Assembly: GCF_947495705.1 (NCBI RefSeq)
Contig: NZ_CANLZR010000004.1
Location: 248,001-312,000 of the forward strand
Source of the DNA: an uncultured Phycicoccus sp.
GTDB taxonomy: Bacteria; Actinomycetota; Actinomycetes; Actinomycetales; Dermatophilaceae
Direction: 5' to 3'
DNA: 64,000 nt
Of this stretch, positions 20,508-29,460 are shown in pieces. The translations under genes and the position numbers were made by a program. Below the pieces are notes generated by a model, which worked only from the letters and a program-made list of their open reading frames with translations, had not been told where the DNA came from and did no database searches. Position 1 is the first letter of the stretch; every line of letters starts with the position of its first letter.

Positions 20508-22815
20508 CTGCCGTAGGTGCGAGGCCCATGAGCGCTTGGAGGCCTGAAGACCCGTAGCGACTGGCGATGCCGCCATCGGCCTCATCCGGGGCGACCCCGA
20601 GAATGTCGAGCAGCTCGGTCACAACCTCGGCGATGAACTTCCACTGCTCTCGTGTCTGAGTCTTGGCGGGGCGTCTCCAGTCCGCAGACCGTTCGCTGAT
20701 GGCTCCGAGAGACTCCTCAAGACGTTGTTCGAACTTCTCCTCCAGCACGACTGCGGCGGCGCTGAAGGCGATGAGCGTGGCCACCAGCTGCAGCTCCTGC
20801 CACTTCGACTTGCTCTGGGCGTTCTTGAACGCTGGTGACCAGATGTCGTCGGGGATAACCGCGTGGGCATCGAGCGCGCGGTCCAACAGACGCATCGCGT
20901 CTCGAACGCGGTCCGAGTTGCGTAGCGGATCCGACGCATCGTCGTCGATCCGCTTCAAGAGGGCGTTGACCTGGGCTGCGGTGGAACGGGTGGGTGCTTT
21001 GCCGTCGCTGAAGAGGAGGGCAGCCGCGACCCAAGAGAGCAGCTTCGTGCGCTTGTAGCCCGCCTTGCCGAAGCCGTAGCTGTCCAGTACCTCAGGTGTT
21101 GAGGCGAGTTCATCCCAGATCTCGGAGAGGAATGGAGCGACTGTATCGACCTCTTCGGAGTCTCCGGCGGTCACGAGGAGGGCTCGCATGAAGTCGAGGT
21201 TGTGGTAGAGGGCGTTGCGGATCTCCTCCGCGTTCAGATGCTTGCCCTGCTTGTTGTAGAGGCTGAAGACCTCGTGAATCTGGTCGCTTGTGACGGTCTC
21301 GTAGACGATCACAGGGACGCGGTACTTGGAGTTGGGCTTCTCGAAGAGCGAGCTCACGGGACGGGGCTCGCCCACGACGTCAATCGTTTTGTCGCGGATC
21401 TCGCAGAAGTAGCGACCCTTGAGGTGGTCGAGACCAGACAGCGGCTTGACGTCACCGGTCCTGAGCGGAAACGGGAAGTAGTACTCCCTTGCCACTCCTG
21501 CCGTGAGGGTCTGAGACTCATTTGCACGCCACAGCTTCTTGAACTGCGGATAGTCAGTCTGAAAAACCTGGACCAGGCCGGCGTGCCCCCAGGCCTCCTC
21601 CTTCTCTCGCACTAGATCGAGGGCACGAGGATGACGGCCGACGAAGCGAAGGATCGAGGTCAAGCGCTGCTTGCCATCAACCGTCTCGTACATGACCCGC
21701 TGAGAATGGGTGCGCTGCAAGAGGATCACCGAAGGCAGCGGGATACCTCGAAGGATGGACTCAATGAGCTGCTGAGCGGTCGTGGTGGGCCAGACGTCAG
21801 CCCGCTGGTAGGACGGGCTGAGGCTCAGCTCTCCGTCCTCCGCGTAGCCGACGAACTCCGACACCGGCCATGTGTTGGCCACTGCCTTGATCGGGCCGCT
21901 GCTTTCGTTGTCCTGCTCCTCGTCGACCTCACCCCAGGCAGCGAGCCAAGCCTGCGTCGCGCTTGCCCTGGTGGCTCCACCTTCGGCCTCAGACTCGAGG
22001 ATCTCCTCGAAGTGCTGTCGGAGCTCGAGGGCGCGCTCGATCCTTCCTGCCAGCCTCGGCAGAACGAGTGACTCGTCGGCGGTGGCGGGCTCTCCCAGGC
22101 CTGTGGCGAGGCTGATCATGAACGACTCGGGGGCGGTCTCGTCCAGATTGTTCTCAAGGCGAAGCCATCCTTGAACCTGGACAAGGCTAGATCGCCAGGT
22201 GCCGCTCGAGAACGACACTGCCTCGGGCTCGATCTCTGTGGTCGGCTCAAACTCGGTGGGCGTCGGGCCCGTTCGAGACAGGCTCGCGATGCCCTCGGAG
22301 ATGTTCTGCCTGATCTCACTGAGGTCATCCACTGCTAGCTCGTCTCCTAGTGGTTCGTTCGAGTACATCGGATCTGTGCGGGGACGATCCTGCGATCCGT
22401 CGGTGAGCAGGCGCCCGGCGCCCTCCAGCAGCCGATTGAGGCCGGTCAGGGTGATGGTGTCACCTCGCGAATAGCACTCTGCATCCCAGGTCGCGCCAAC
22501 CGCCGCAGCGATCCGTCGGCCGCATTCCACCTTTCCTGGTGTCTCGGTGAGGTCCAGGCCGACCGCCCTGCCCATGGCCTCGAGAGCCGACCGCTTCTCT
22601 TTGCTGCCGGGCCCCAGCGGTTCTGCGGGTTGTCGGCCGAGTGAGTACATGCGCGCAACTGCCTCAGCCTTGGAGGTAGCGCCTTCGTAACCCACCTGCG
22701 CTTGACCCTTCGACGTCTCGTCCGCTCGTGACTGGTCGCGAGCATTGCAACAGTCCCCTTGGGAACAGTAACAAGGTGCGTCCCCTCGGCCCGCGATTTC
22801 CGTGGAGGCTGTCAC
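20494..22815 (-). CDS. DUF262 (ParB/GmrS-like) protein
   Basis: The 773-aa protein, from a GTG at 22815, has a DUF262 domain in its middle. LSPSYQRADVWPTTTAQQLIES (residues ~332-352) is followed by the nucleotide-site motif DGKQRLTSI (380-388), a variant of the usual DGQQR. Later FSLYNKQGKHLNAEEIRNAL is also typical. An N-terminal module (about 72-137) contains LDLTETPGKVECGRRIA and GDTITLTGLNRLL, a small helical domain I have seen only in restriction-type proteins. No C-terminal HNH (DUF1524) is visible, so it is not a complete GmrSD nuclease. It lies between dcm and Z1, where related operons carry a MORC/MutL-type ATPase. It may be the NTP-dependent sensor. Confidence 0.85.
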   Translation of the reverse strand: MTASTEIAGRGDAPCYCSQGDCCNARDQSRADETSKGQAQVGYEGATSKAEAVARMYSLGRQPAEPLGPGSKEKRSALEAMGRAVGLDLTETPGKVECGRRIAAAVGATWDAECYSRGDTITLTGLNRLLEGAGRLLTDGSQDRPRTDPMYSNEPLGDELAVDDLSEIRQNISEGIASLSRTGPTPTEFEPTTEIEPEAVSFSSGTWRSSLVQVQGWLRLENNLDETAPESFMISLATGLGEPATADESLVLPRLAGRIERALELRQHFEEILESEAEGGATRASATQAWLAAWGEVDEEQDNESSGPIKAVANTWPVSEFVGYAEDGELSLSPSYQRADVWPTTTAQQLIESILRGIPLPSVILLQRTHSQRVMYETVDGKQRLTSILRFVGRHPRALDLVREKEEAWGHAGLVQVFQTDYPQFKKLWRANESQTLTAGVAREYYFPFPLRTGDVKPLSGLDHLKGRYFCEIRDKTIDVVGEPRPVSSLFEKPNSKYRVPVIVYETVTSDQIHEVFSLYNKQGKHLNAEEIRNALYHNLDFMRALLVTAGDSEEVDTVAPFLSEIWDELASTPEVLDSYGFGKAGYKRTKLLSWVAAALLFSDGKAPTRSTAAQVNALLKRIDDDASDPLRNSDRVRDAMRLLDRALDAHAVIPDDIWSPAFKNAQSKSKWQELQLVATLIAFSAAAVVLEEKFEQRLEESLGAISERSADWRRPAKTQTREQWKFIAEVVTELLDILGVAPDEADGGIASRYGSSGLQALMGLAPTADEHQ

Positions 22816-22861
22816 AGATGGTCGCGGCTGCGCTCAAGCCCTTGGGGGTCGGGGCCCGTCC

Positions 22862-24364
22862 TTAGGCCGACATGGGCGTATCGAGAGACTGCGACGAGCC
22901 CGCCAGCTCCGCAGCCAACGCGGCCGGCGACAGCGAATCGGTCAGCGGGCTTTCGACAGCTTGGAGCACGCTCTCGACCAACGACTGCGGAAGGTCGCTT
23001 CGGTTCTGCGCGACGTGAGTACGGAACACGTGCCACGCAGCTCCAACCGCGACCCCGTTGCCAACCTGCCTGTACGACGCGGAGTCCGGCTGGCCGCCGA
23101 ATGCGAAAGAACGGGGCAGGCCTTGCAGGCGGGCGGCCTCGTGAGGTGTGAGGCGGCGAAGCCGGCTGCCCAGCACGGACGTTTGGGTGATGGCCACGAG
23201 CGCTGGCAGGTATGTCGGCGCCTTTACCCGGATACCCGAGGGCCTGAAGTGCATGACGGTATCCCTGAGTGTGAGGGCGTTCTGCGCCTGCCACTCGAGC
23301 TTGCGACGCGACGGTGGGAAGCTGCGGAAGTCCTTGTTGGCGCTGAACCAGTCGTCGATCACCTCCCGGTGGTCGTCATAGAACTGTGCGTTCTTCTCGA
23401 GGATGTCTGACTTCCACTTTGGGTGAGCCGCGTGCTTCAGGTCTCGAATCGACCGGCGCGACCACCGCCACTCGTCAGCCCACAGGGGGAACCCCGGCAA
23501 TCGCGTCCCCGTCGTTGCCCACATCCGTTTCACTAGGTCATCCCAGGCAGCAACCCAACGAAGCTCGTCCGTGGTGAGGCGGTACCTCTCGACATCCGCG
23601 ATCGCCACATCGTCATCAAGGATCCACTCGACATCCCAGTCGTGGACGTTCCAGCCTGCGACCCCGCCTCGAACCACAGTTGGCGCCACGTCGACTTCGG
23701 CCATTGCTCGTTGCGGGCCCACGAAGGTGCCGAGTATGAAGACGCGGTCCCGGATTTGGGGGGTGCCTCCAAGGGACGGCGGGAGGAAGTGAGGGGAGAA
23801 CACTGAGGGTGTTGACGAGACTCTGTAACCGATCTCTCGCAACGTCTGAATGATGACGTCCCACTCGTGCGTGTGACGTGGCCCCGCAATATTTCTGACG
23901 TTCTCGAGCAGGACAACAGCGGGCCTACGGTCCTCAAGAATGCGGGCGATGTTCCAGAAGAGCGTTCCTCGTGCCTCGTCCATGCCGCGCTGGTAGCCGG
24001 ATTTCGAGAAGGGCTGGCACGGAAAGCCAGCAGCAAGCACGTCGTGGGGCGGAACGTCGACTGGACCGTGGTCGGGAGTCGCCAAAGTGATGTCGGTGTT
24101 GACGACAGGGCGGCGCGACTCGGGCAGCGGTTCCACCCAGTTGCGGAGGTAGGTCTGCCGCGCCTTCTGGTCGATCTCCGAAACGTAGACGCACTGTCCG
24201 CCGGCGTGGTCGAGCATGGCGTGGAAGCCGCCGATGCCGGCGAACAGATCTGCGTACCTGAACGCTGCAGAGTCCTTCGCCATGGCAGCAAGCTTAGCTG
24301 AAGCGACAGCTAAATCAAGCTCCCGCGCGGACTGGTTGAAGTGGAGTGGCAGGGCGTCGTTCAT
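22862..24364 (-). CDS. dcm: DNA (cytosine-5) methyltransferase
   Basis: The 500-aa product carries the ordered C5-methylase motifs: I (YADLFAGIGGF, residues ~37-47), IV with catalytic Cys116 in GFPCQPFSKSGYQRGM, VI (VVLLENVRNI), VIII (TPQIRDRVFILG), then a target-recognition region, and IX/X (LTPHEAARLQGLP, YRQVGNGVAV). It methylates the 5-position of cytosine in a specific sequence, protecting host DNA. ATG 24364 has AGAGGA about 10 bp upstream. ATG 24283 is an alternative, and an upstream start at 24493 would overlap vsr. It lies between vsr and DUF262, in the same operon. Confidence 0.93.
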   Translation of the reverse strand: MNDALPLHFNQSARELDLAVASAKLAAMAKDSAAFRYADLFAGIGGFHAMLDHAGGQCVYVSEIDQKARQTYLRNWVEPLPESRRPVVNTDITLATPDHGPVDVPPHDVLAAGFPCQPFSKSGYQRGMDEARGTLFWNIARILEDRRPAVVLLENVRNIAGPRHTHEWDVIIQTLREIGYRVSSTPSVFSPHFLPPSLGGTPQIRDRVFILGTFVGPQRAMAEVDVAPTVVRGGVAGWNVHDWDVEWILDDDVAIADVERYRLTTDELRWVAAWDDLVKRMWATTGTRLPGFPLWADEWRWSRRSIRDLKHAAHPKWKSDILEKNAQFYDDHREVIDDWFSANKDFRSFPPSRRKLEWQAQNALTLRDTVMHFRPSGIRVKAPTYLPALVAITQTSVLGSRLRRLTPHEAARLQGLPRSFAFGGQPDSASYRQVGNGVAVGAAWHVFRTHVAQNRSDLPQSLVESVLQAVESPLTDSLSPAALAAELAGSSQSLDTPMSA

Positions 24365-24428
24365 TGGAGGGGAGTCCTCTGGTCGTGCGCATCCCGCAGG
24401 GTCGACTCGATGCGCTAGGGGCGAAGGA

Positions 24429-24908
24429 TCACCCCGCAGGAGGTACTCCATCAACAGGGTCCGACAGGCTGGGGAAACCATCTCGTCGGTCACCTTCCTG
24501 TGGATCCATCACGTCGCGGGCCACGGCATCCGGGTCGCGACGGACTTGGCACTCCCACACCCTCACCACGCACCATCCGTGATCTTGTGCCAGCTGCGTG
24601 GACCGGCGGTCGCGCTCGGCGTTACGGCGCATCTTGTCGGCCCAGAGCTCCGCGTTGGGCCCGGCCCAAGGCGTCTTGCGGCCGTGCTCGGGGCAGCCGT
24701 GCCAGAAACAGCCGTCCACGAAGACGGCGATATGTCGGGACGGCAGGACGAAGTCCGGGGTGCAGCCCTTCGCGATCTGCCGATGGAGCCTGAACCGCCC
24801 GCCGGCCGAATGCACCGCTTGGCGAAGCAGGACCTCAGGAGCCGTGTTGACCTTCCGTCGCCCGGCGAGGTGCGCGCCCGCCTTCGTGCTGACCCACCGC
24901 TCCGCCAC
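24429..24908 (-). CDS. vsr: very short patch repair endonuclease
   Basis: The 159-aa Vsr-type endonuclease nicks T:G mismatches that arise by deamination of 5-methylcytosine. The sequence shows NTAPEVLLRQAVHSAG, GCTPDFVLPSRHIAVFVDGC and then FWHGCPEHG with the catalytic Asp and paired His, followed by RNAERDRRS and GWCVVRVWECQ. The GTG at 24908 is preceded by TTGGAG. It is the first gene of the minus-strand operon, matching the usual pairing of Vsr with a C5 methylase. Two GTACCCCAG repeats lie immediately upstream. Confidence 0.92.
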   Translation of the reverse strand: MAERWVSTKAGAHLAGRRKVNTAPEVLLRQAVHSAGGRFRLHRQIAKGCTPDFVLPSRHIAVFVDGCFWHGCPEHGRKTPWAGPNAELWADKMRRNAERDRRSTQLAQDHGWCVVRVWECQVRRDPDAVARDVMDPQEGDRRDGFPSLSDPVDGVPPAG

Positions 24909-24928
24909 GGCTCCAATCTACGTCGGCA

Positions 24929-24965
24929 GTACCCCAGATTCGTACCCCAGAAGAGTACGGCAGTG
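24929..24965. repeat. right subterminal repeats upstream of vsr
   Basis: GTACCCCAG occurs at 24929-24937 and again at 24942-24950, a 13-bp period. The second copy continues through another GTAC to 24965 and matches 6107-6130 at 21 of 24 positions. The site lies between the vsr start and attR. It could be an integrase arm site or an operator of the vsr operon. Confidence 0.5.
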
Positions 24966-25047
24966 AGGGCCGAAATCGACGCGATCGGGTGCCTCACAGC
25001 GCCCTGACCTGCACTTATGCACCCCCTCACGGACTCCATTCGGGGAT

Positions 25048-25066
25048 TTTGCAAGCAGGGGGTCAG
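25048..25066 (+). repeat. attR core (diverged tRNA-Ala fragment)
   Basis: TTTGCAAGCAGGGGGTCAG matches the tRNA-Ala anticodon-arm sequence at 6014-6032 with one change. A looser match continues: GGCTCCA followed two bases later by GCAGGT occurs both here (to about 25094) and after the intact tRNA. No functional tRNA can form. Outside it the sequence returns to core-like high GC. Confidence 0.7.
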
Positions 25067-25280
25067 CGCTTGGCAGCCCGGCTCCAATGCAGGTAAGGGG
25101 ACTCGAGCCGCTGGGGGCTAGTCCGACCCCGGCGGCGACGCGAGGCCGCGACGCGTCGCACCTGAGAGGGCTCTGAGTCGCGTTCTCCCGACTTCACGAA
25201 CACACCGCGCCCTGACCCACTACCTTTTGGCGCGAGTCGCAACAGGGGCGACGAATGACGTCGACCGCATCGAGGCCCCC

Positions 25281-27917
25281 ATGCGCATCCCCCACCCCCG
25301 TTCTGTACTCGCCGCGTCCGAGGCCCTAAGGGCCCGCAGACACCCGGGTCGCCACGCCCGCGCGCAGGCGAGGAACAGACACGGGGCGGGAGTCGCCCAA
25401 CCGTGGGCGCACCGCGGCCAGCACCACCACGGCGGGCACCGCGGCTCCTCGCGGCCGCCGTCGAAGCGGCCGTCCTACGTCGTCGGCCTCGGCGCCGTGG
25501 TCCTCGCCCTGCTCGCCCCGGTCATCGTGACCGCGAGCTCCCAGGCCGCCGGGGCGGAGCTCACCACGGTCATCGCCACCGACGCCGACGCCGTCGTCGA
25601 CTCGGCGCGCCCCACGAAGAACTACGGCGCGTCCAGGCTCCTTCGCATTGACGGCTCGCCCGTCGTGCGCACCTACCTGCGCTTCTCGGTCGGAGCGCTG
25701 AGCGGCGAGGTCGTCAAGGCCGAGCTCCTCGTCTCGACCAAGTCCGCCACCACCAGCTCCACCTCGGTGGCGCTGTCGTCGGCGGCCTGGGCCGAGCGCA
25801 CCCTGACGTACCAGAACGCCCCGCAGCCGGGGGCGTCGTTCGCGACGGCAGCACCGGTGAAGGCCGGCGGCACTCTGACGGCCGACGTGACGTCCGCGGT
25901 CCAGCAACCCGGAACGGTGGGGTTCGTCCTGACGACCCCCTCCTCGACCAACGTCGCCATGCACAGCAGGGAGTCGTCGGCCGCGGCCCCGGCCCAGCTG
26001 CGGCTCACCGTGAAGCAGGCGCCGACCTCGACCCCGACCCCGACCGCGACGACGAGCGCCATGGCATCGCCCACCCCCACCGGCTCGGCCACCCCGACCC
26101 CGACCCCGACTGGCCAGGGCCCCATCCGCGCCACCTTCTACTACCCGTGGTTCCCCGAGGCGTGGAAGCAGCAGGGCTTCGACCCGTTCACCCGGTACGT
26201 CCCCAGCGCCGGCTGGTACGACTCATCGGCGCCGGCGCTCATCGACCAGCACATCGACAGCATGGTCTACGCCGGGATGGACGCCGGGATCGCCTCCTGG
26301 TGGGGTCAGGGGTCGCGGACCGACACCCGGATCGGCGCGCTCCTGTCACGAGCGGCGGGCAAGCCGTTCACGTGGGCGCTCTACTACGAGCGGGAAGGCT
26401 CCAGCGACCCCTCGGCCAGCACCATCGCCGCCGACCTGGCGTACGTGAAGGCCAACTACGCGACCAACCCGGCGTACCTGAAGGTCGGCGGCAAGCCGGT
26501 CATCTTCGTGTACGCCGACCCCGGTGACGGCTGCGGCATGGCCGACCGCTGGGCCGCGGGCAACGCCTCGGCCGGCTTCCATGTCGTGCTCAAGAACTTC
26601 TCGGGCTACGCGACGTGCGCCTCCCAGCCGGGCGACTGGCACCAGTACGCCCCGGCCAACGCGACGCAGGTCTCGACGACCTCCTACTCGGTCTCGCCCG
26701 GCTTCTGGCGACCCGACGAGAGCGCGCGCCTCGTGCGTGACCCCGCCCGCTTCGCAAGCAACGTCGCGGCGATGGTCGCCTCGGGCAAGCGCTGGCAGCT
26801 GGTCACGACGTGGAACGAGTGGGGCGAGGGCACCTCCGTGGAGTCCGCGACGCAGTGGGCCACCTCGTCGGGCCATGGGACCTACGCCGACATCCTGCAC
26901 CGGGCGCTCGTGGGCACTGGCAGCACGCCGACCCCCACCCCGACCCCAACGACCTCAGCGACCCCGACCGCCTCGGCCACCCCGACGCCGACCCCCACCC
27001 CGTCGACCACACCCACCGGCGGTGCGCTCGTGGCCGCGGTCGGCGACATCGCGTGCAGCTCGACCTCGTCGAGCTTCAAGGGCGGCCTGGGCACGTCCAC
27101 CTCGTGCCGCCAGCAGGCGGTGGCCGACCTCCTCGCCGGCCGCGACGTCTCGGCCTTCCTGCCGCTCGGCGACATCCAGTACGAGTGCGGCGACCTCGCC
27201 GAGTTCCGGGCGAGCTACGACCTCGCGTGGGGCCGGTACATGGACATCACCCGCCCGGTCGTGGGCAACCACGAGTACGGCACGTCCTGCGGTCGCAACG
27301 AGGCCTCGGGGTACTTCACCTACTTCGGCGACCGCGCCGGCCCGGCGGGCAAGGGGTGGTACTCCTACGACATCGGGGACTGGCACCTCATCGCCCTCAA
27401 CAGCCAGTGCCACTACGGGACCACCGGCGTGCTGGTGGGCGGCTGCTCCACCTCGAGCGCGCAGTACGCCTGGCTCCAGCAGGACCTGGCGGCGCATCCG
27501 AACCGGTGCACCATCGCCTACTGGCACGAGCCGCGCTGGTCGTCGGGCAAGCACGGGAACGCCCAGTCGATGAGCGACATCTGGAACCTGCTCGTGACCA
27601 GTGGCGCCGAGCTGGCGCTGGCCGGGCACAACCACAGCTACGAGCGCTTCGAGCCGCTCGGGACCGCACCCAAGGACACCTCCTCGAGCGTCCAGCAGCC
27701 GACCCCGGACCCTAACGGCATGCGCCAGTTCGTCGTCGGCACGGGCGGGAAGACCCACTACGACTTCACCGCCCCGATGCTCACCGGCGAGACGGTGCGC
27801 AACGGTGACACCTTCGGCGTCCTGTTCCTCACCCTCGGGGACGGGACCTACTCGTGGGAGTTCGTGCCCGAGGCCGGCAAGACCTTCACCGACTCCGGGT
27901 CGGCCACCTGCCGCTAG
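25281..27917 (+). CDS. secreted GH99-like / metallophosphatase fusion
   Basis: The 878-aa secreted multidomain protein has a basic His/Arg-rich N-terminus, then a hydrophobic signal or anchor segment (YVVGLGAVVLALLAPVIVTA). A DNRLRE-type beta domain follows (TDADAVVDSARPTKNYGASR), then a Thr-Pro linker. A GH99/GH71-like segment (TFYYPWFPEAW, ASWWGQGS, VIFVYADPG, TTWNEWGEGTSVE) is followed by a second Thr-Pro linker. Last is a calcineurin-like phosphoesterase (VGDIAC, PLGDIQYECG, VVGNHEYG, the WHEPRWS region, LAGHNHSYER). The ATG at 25281 is chosen; an in-frame TTG at 25227 is possible. The two catalytic modules in one chain suggest processing of a phosphorylated or mannose-type glycan outside the cell. 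That is inference. Confidence 0.8.
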   Translation: MRIPHPRSVLAASEALRARRHPGRHARAQARNRHGAGVAQPWAHRGQHHHGGHRGSSRPPSKRPSYVVGLGAVVLALLAPVIVTASSQAAGAELTTVIATDADAVVDSARPTKNYGASRLLRIDGSPVVRTYLRFSVGALSGEVVKAELLVSTKSATTSSTSVALSSAAWAERTLTYQNAPQPGASFATAAPVKAGGTLTADVTSAVQQPGTVGFVLTTPSSTNVAMHSRESSAAAPAQLRLTVKQAPTSTPTPTATTSAMASPTPTGSATPTPTPTGQGPIRATFYYPWFPEAWKQQGFDPFTRYVPSAGWYDSSAPALIDQHIDSMVYAGMDAGIASWWGQGSRTDTRIGALLSRAAGKPFTWALYYEREGSSDPSASTIAADLAYVKANYATNPAYLKVGGKPVIFVYADPGDGCGMADRWAAGNASAGFHVVLKNFSGYATCASQPGDWHQYAPANATQVSTTSYSVSPGFWRPDESARLVRDPARFASNVAAMVASGKRWQLVTTWNEWGEGTSVESATQWATSSGHGTYADILHRALVGTGSTPTPTPTPTTSATPTASATPTPTPTPSTTPTGGALVAAVGDIACSSTSSSFKGGLGTSTSCRQQAVADLLAGRDVSAFLPLGDIQYECGDLAEFRASYDLAWGRYMDITRPVVGNHEYGTSCGRNEASGYFTYFGDRAGPAGKGWYSYDIGDWHLIALNSQCHYGTTGVLVGGCSTSSAQYAWLQQDLAAHPNRCTIAYWHEPRWSSGKHGNAQSMSDIWNLLVTSGAELALAGHNHSYERFEPLGTAPKDTSSSVQQPTPDPNGMRQFVVGTGGKTHYDFTAPMLTGETVRNGDTFGVLFLTLGDGTYSWEFVPEAGKTFTDSGSATCR

Positions 27918-28023
27918 GCCCGCGGGTTCGTCCGCCATCGCTGCTGGTCAGCGGGGTGTCCACCGGGACTGAATTCGGCCACTCCGGCCTCGGAACGACG
28001 CCCTGCTCCCTACACTCACGAGG

Positions 28024-29460
28024 GTGCAGGGGCAAGCGGTACGCGGGGTGACGGGGCGCCCGGCTGCCCGGCACCCGGCCCCGGCGATGACCCTGGCGGG
28101 CTGGGCGGTCGGCCTGACGACCACCGTGCTGGTCCTGGGCGCCACCCCGCTGGTGCCGACGTACCGGAACGCGGCGCTGCACATCGTCCTCGACACTGCG
28201 GACACCTGTGTAGCACTCCTCGTCGCCTACCTGCTCCTCGGCCGGTTCGGCCGCAGCCGGCGCCTCCAGGACCTGCTCCTCGCCGAGGCGCTCCTGCTTC
28301 TCGCCCTGTCCGGGCTGGGGATCGCCCTCCTGGAGTTCGTCTCCGGCTACACCCCGGGCACCGTCGACGTCTGGTTCTCGGTCGGGCTGCGCAGCGTGGC
28401 CGGCGTGCTCGTGCTGCTGGCCGCCCTGGCTCGCGACCGGGTCGTCGAGGGCTGGACCCAGCGCTCCTTCCTGGTTCCCTGGGCCGTCGCCGGGGCGGCG
28501 CTCGCGATGCTGTGGGGAGCTCGCGGCCAGCTGCCCGTCGCCGTCGTCGAGCAGACGACCGAGGGGCAGCGTCCGCTGCTCACCGAGCAGCCCCTGGTCT
28601 TCACCGCCTGGTCCGTGGCGGCCGCCTGCTTCCTCATGGCCTCGGTCATCTTCACCCAGCAGGTCGTCCGCGACCGCCTCGACGAGAGCGACCAGCTCCT
28701 CATGTGGGCCGGGCCCGCTTTCGCGCTCGCGGGCTTCGCCCGGATCAGCTACACGCTCTTCCCGTCCCTCTACAGCGAGTGGGTGCACACCGGCGACCTG
28801 CTGCGCACGGCCTCGTACGTCATCCTCCTCATCGGGGCCACGCGCGAGATCCGCCAGTACTGGACCGCACAGGCCGACATTGCCGTCCTCGAGGACCGCC
28901 GCCGCCTCGCCCGCGAGCTGCACGACGGTGTTGTGCAGGAGCTCGGCTACATCCGCATCGTCACCGACGGGCTGCGCACCATCCCCGATGCGACCCGGCA
29001 GGGCCTGCTGGAGTCGTGCGACCGGGCCCTGGACGAGGCGCGCGCCGCCGTCGACGCCCTCGGCCGGAGCCCGGACGAGCCCCTCGGGCTGGTGCTGCAC
29101 CGCGCCGCCAGGCAGGTGGCCGAACGGTACGACGCCACCCTCGAGGTCGACCTCGACCCCACGATCACCGTCGGGGCCGCCCACCGGCACGCACTCGTGC
29201 GGATCACCCGCGAGGCGGTGTCCAACGCCATCCGGCACGGGCGGGTCACCTGCGTCCGGCTGCACCTGGCCAGGGACAGTGACGGCCGGTGCCGCCTGCG
29301 CGTCGCCGACGCCGGGCAGGGCTTCGACCCGGCCGCCGCCCCCGGCACGTCGACCGGGTTCGGGCTGACGAGCATGTCCGACCGCGCGGCCGGTCTCCAG
29401 GGCACCGTGGACATCCGGTCGCAACCGGGCCAGGGGACGACCGTGGAGGTGACGTGGTGA
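28024..29460 (+). CDS. sensor histidine kinase (HisKA_3/NarX-like)
   Basis: The 478-aa membrane sensor kinase starts at GTG 28024; an ATG at 28087 is an alternative. The N-terminal ~270 residues contain about eight hydrophobic segments with no recognisable extracellular domain. The dimerisation/phosphoacceptor helix is RRRLARELHDGVVQELGYIR, with the phosphorylated His near residue 300. The HATPase_c part has REAVSNAIRHG (N box), VADAGQGFDP (G1) and GFGLTSMSDRA (G2). The stop overlaps the start of the response-regulator gene, so the two form a two-component system. The nearby very large Ig-like protein is a plausible target. Confidence 0.9.
   Translation: MQGQAVRGVTGRPAARHPAPAMTLAGWAVGLTTTVLVLGATPLVPTYRNAALHIVLDTADTCVALLVAYLLLGRFGRSRRLQDLLLAEALLLLALSGLGIALLEFVSGYTPGTVDVWFSVGLRSVAGVLVLLAALARDRVVEGWTQRSFLVPWAVAGAALAMLWGARGQLPVAVVEQTTEGQRPLLTEQPLVFTAWSVAAACFLMASVIFTQQVVRDRLDESDQLLMWAGPAFALAGFARISYTLFPSLYSEWVHTGDLLRTASYVILLIGATREIRQYWTAQADIAVLEDRRRLARELHDGVVQELGYIRIVTDGLRTIPDATRQGLLESCDRALDEARAAVDALGRSPDEPLGLVLHRAARQVAERYDATLEVDLDPTITVGAAHRHALVRITREAVSNAIRHGRVTCVRLHLARDSDGRCRLRVADAGQGFDPAAAPGTSTGFGLTSMSDRAAGLQGTVDIRSQPGQGTTVEVTW

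Noticed and set aside
20494-22815. Complete type IV GmrSD restriction enzyme
   Set aside because: The DUF262 half is present, but no C-terminal HNH (DUF1524) motif is seen; the likely nuclease is the separate DUF4420 protein.
25048-25120. Second tRNA-Ala gene at the right island end
   Set aside because: Only the anticodon-arm core and scattered 3' matches are present; no acceptor or D-arm can form.
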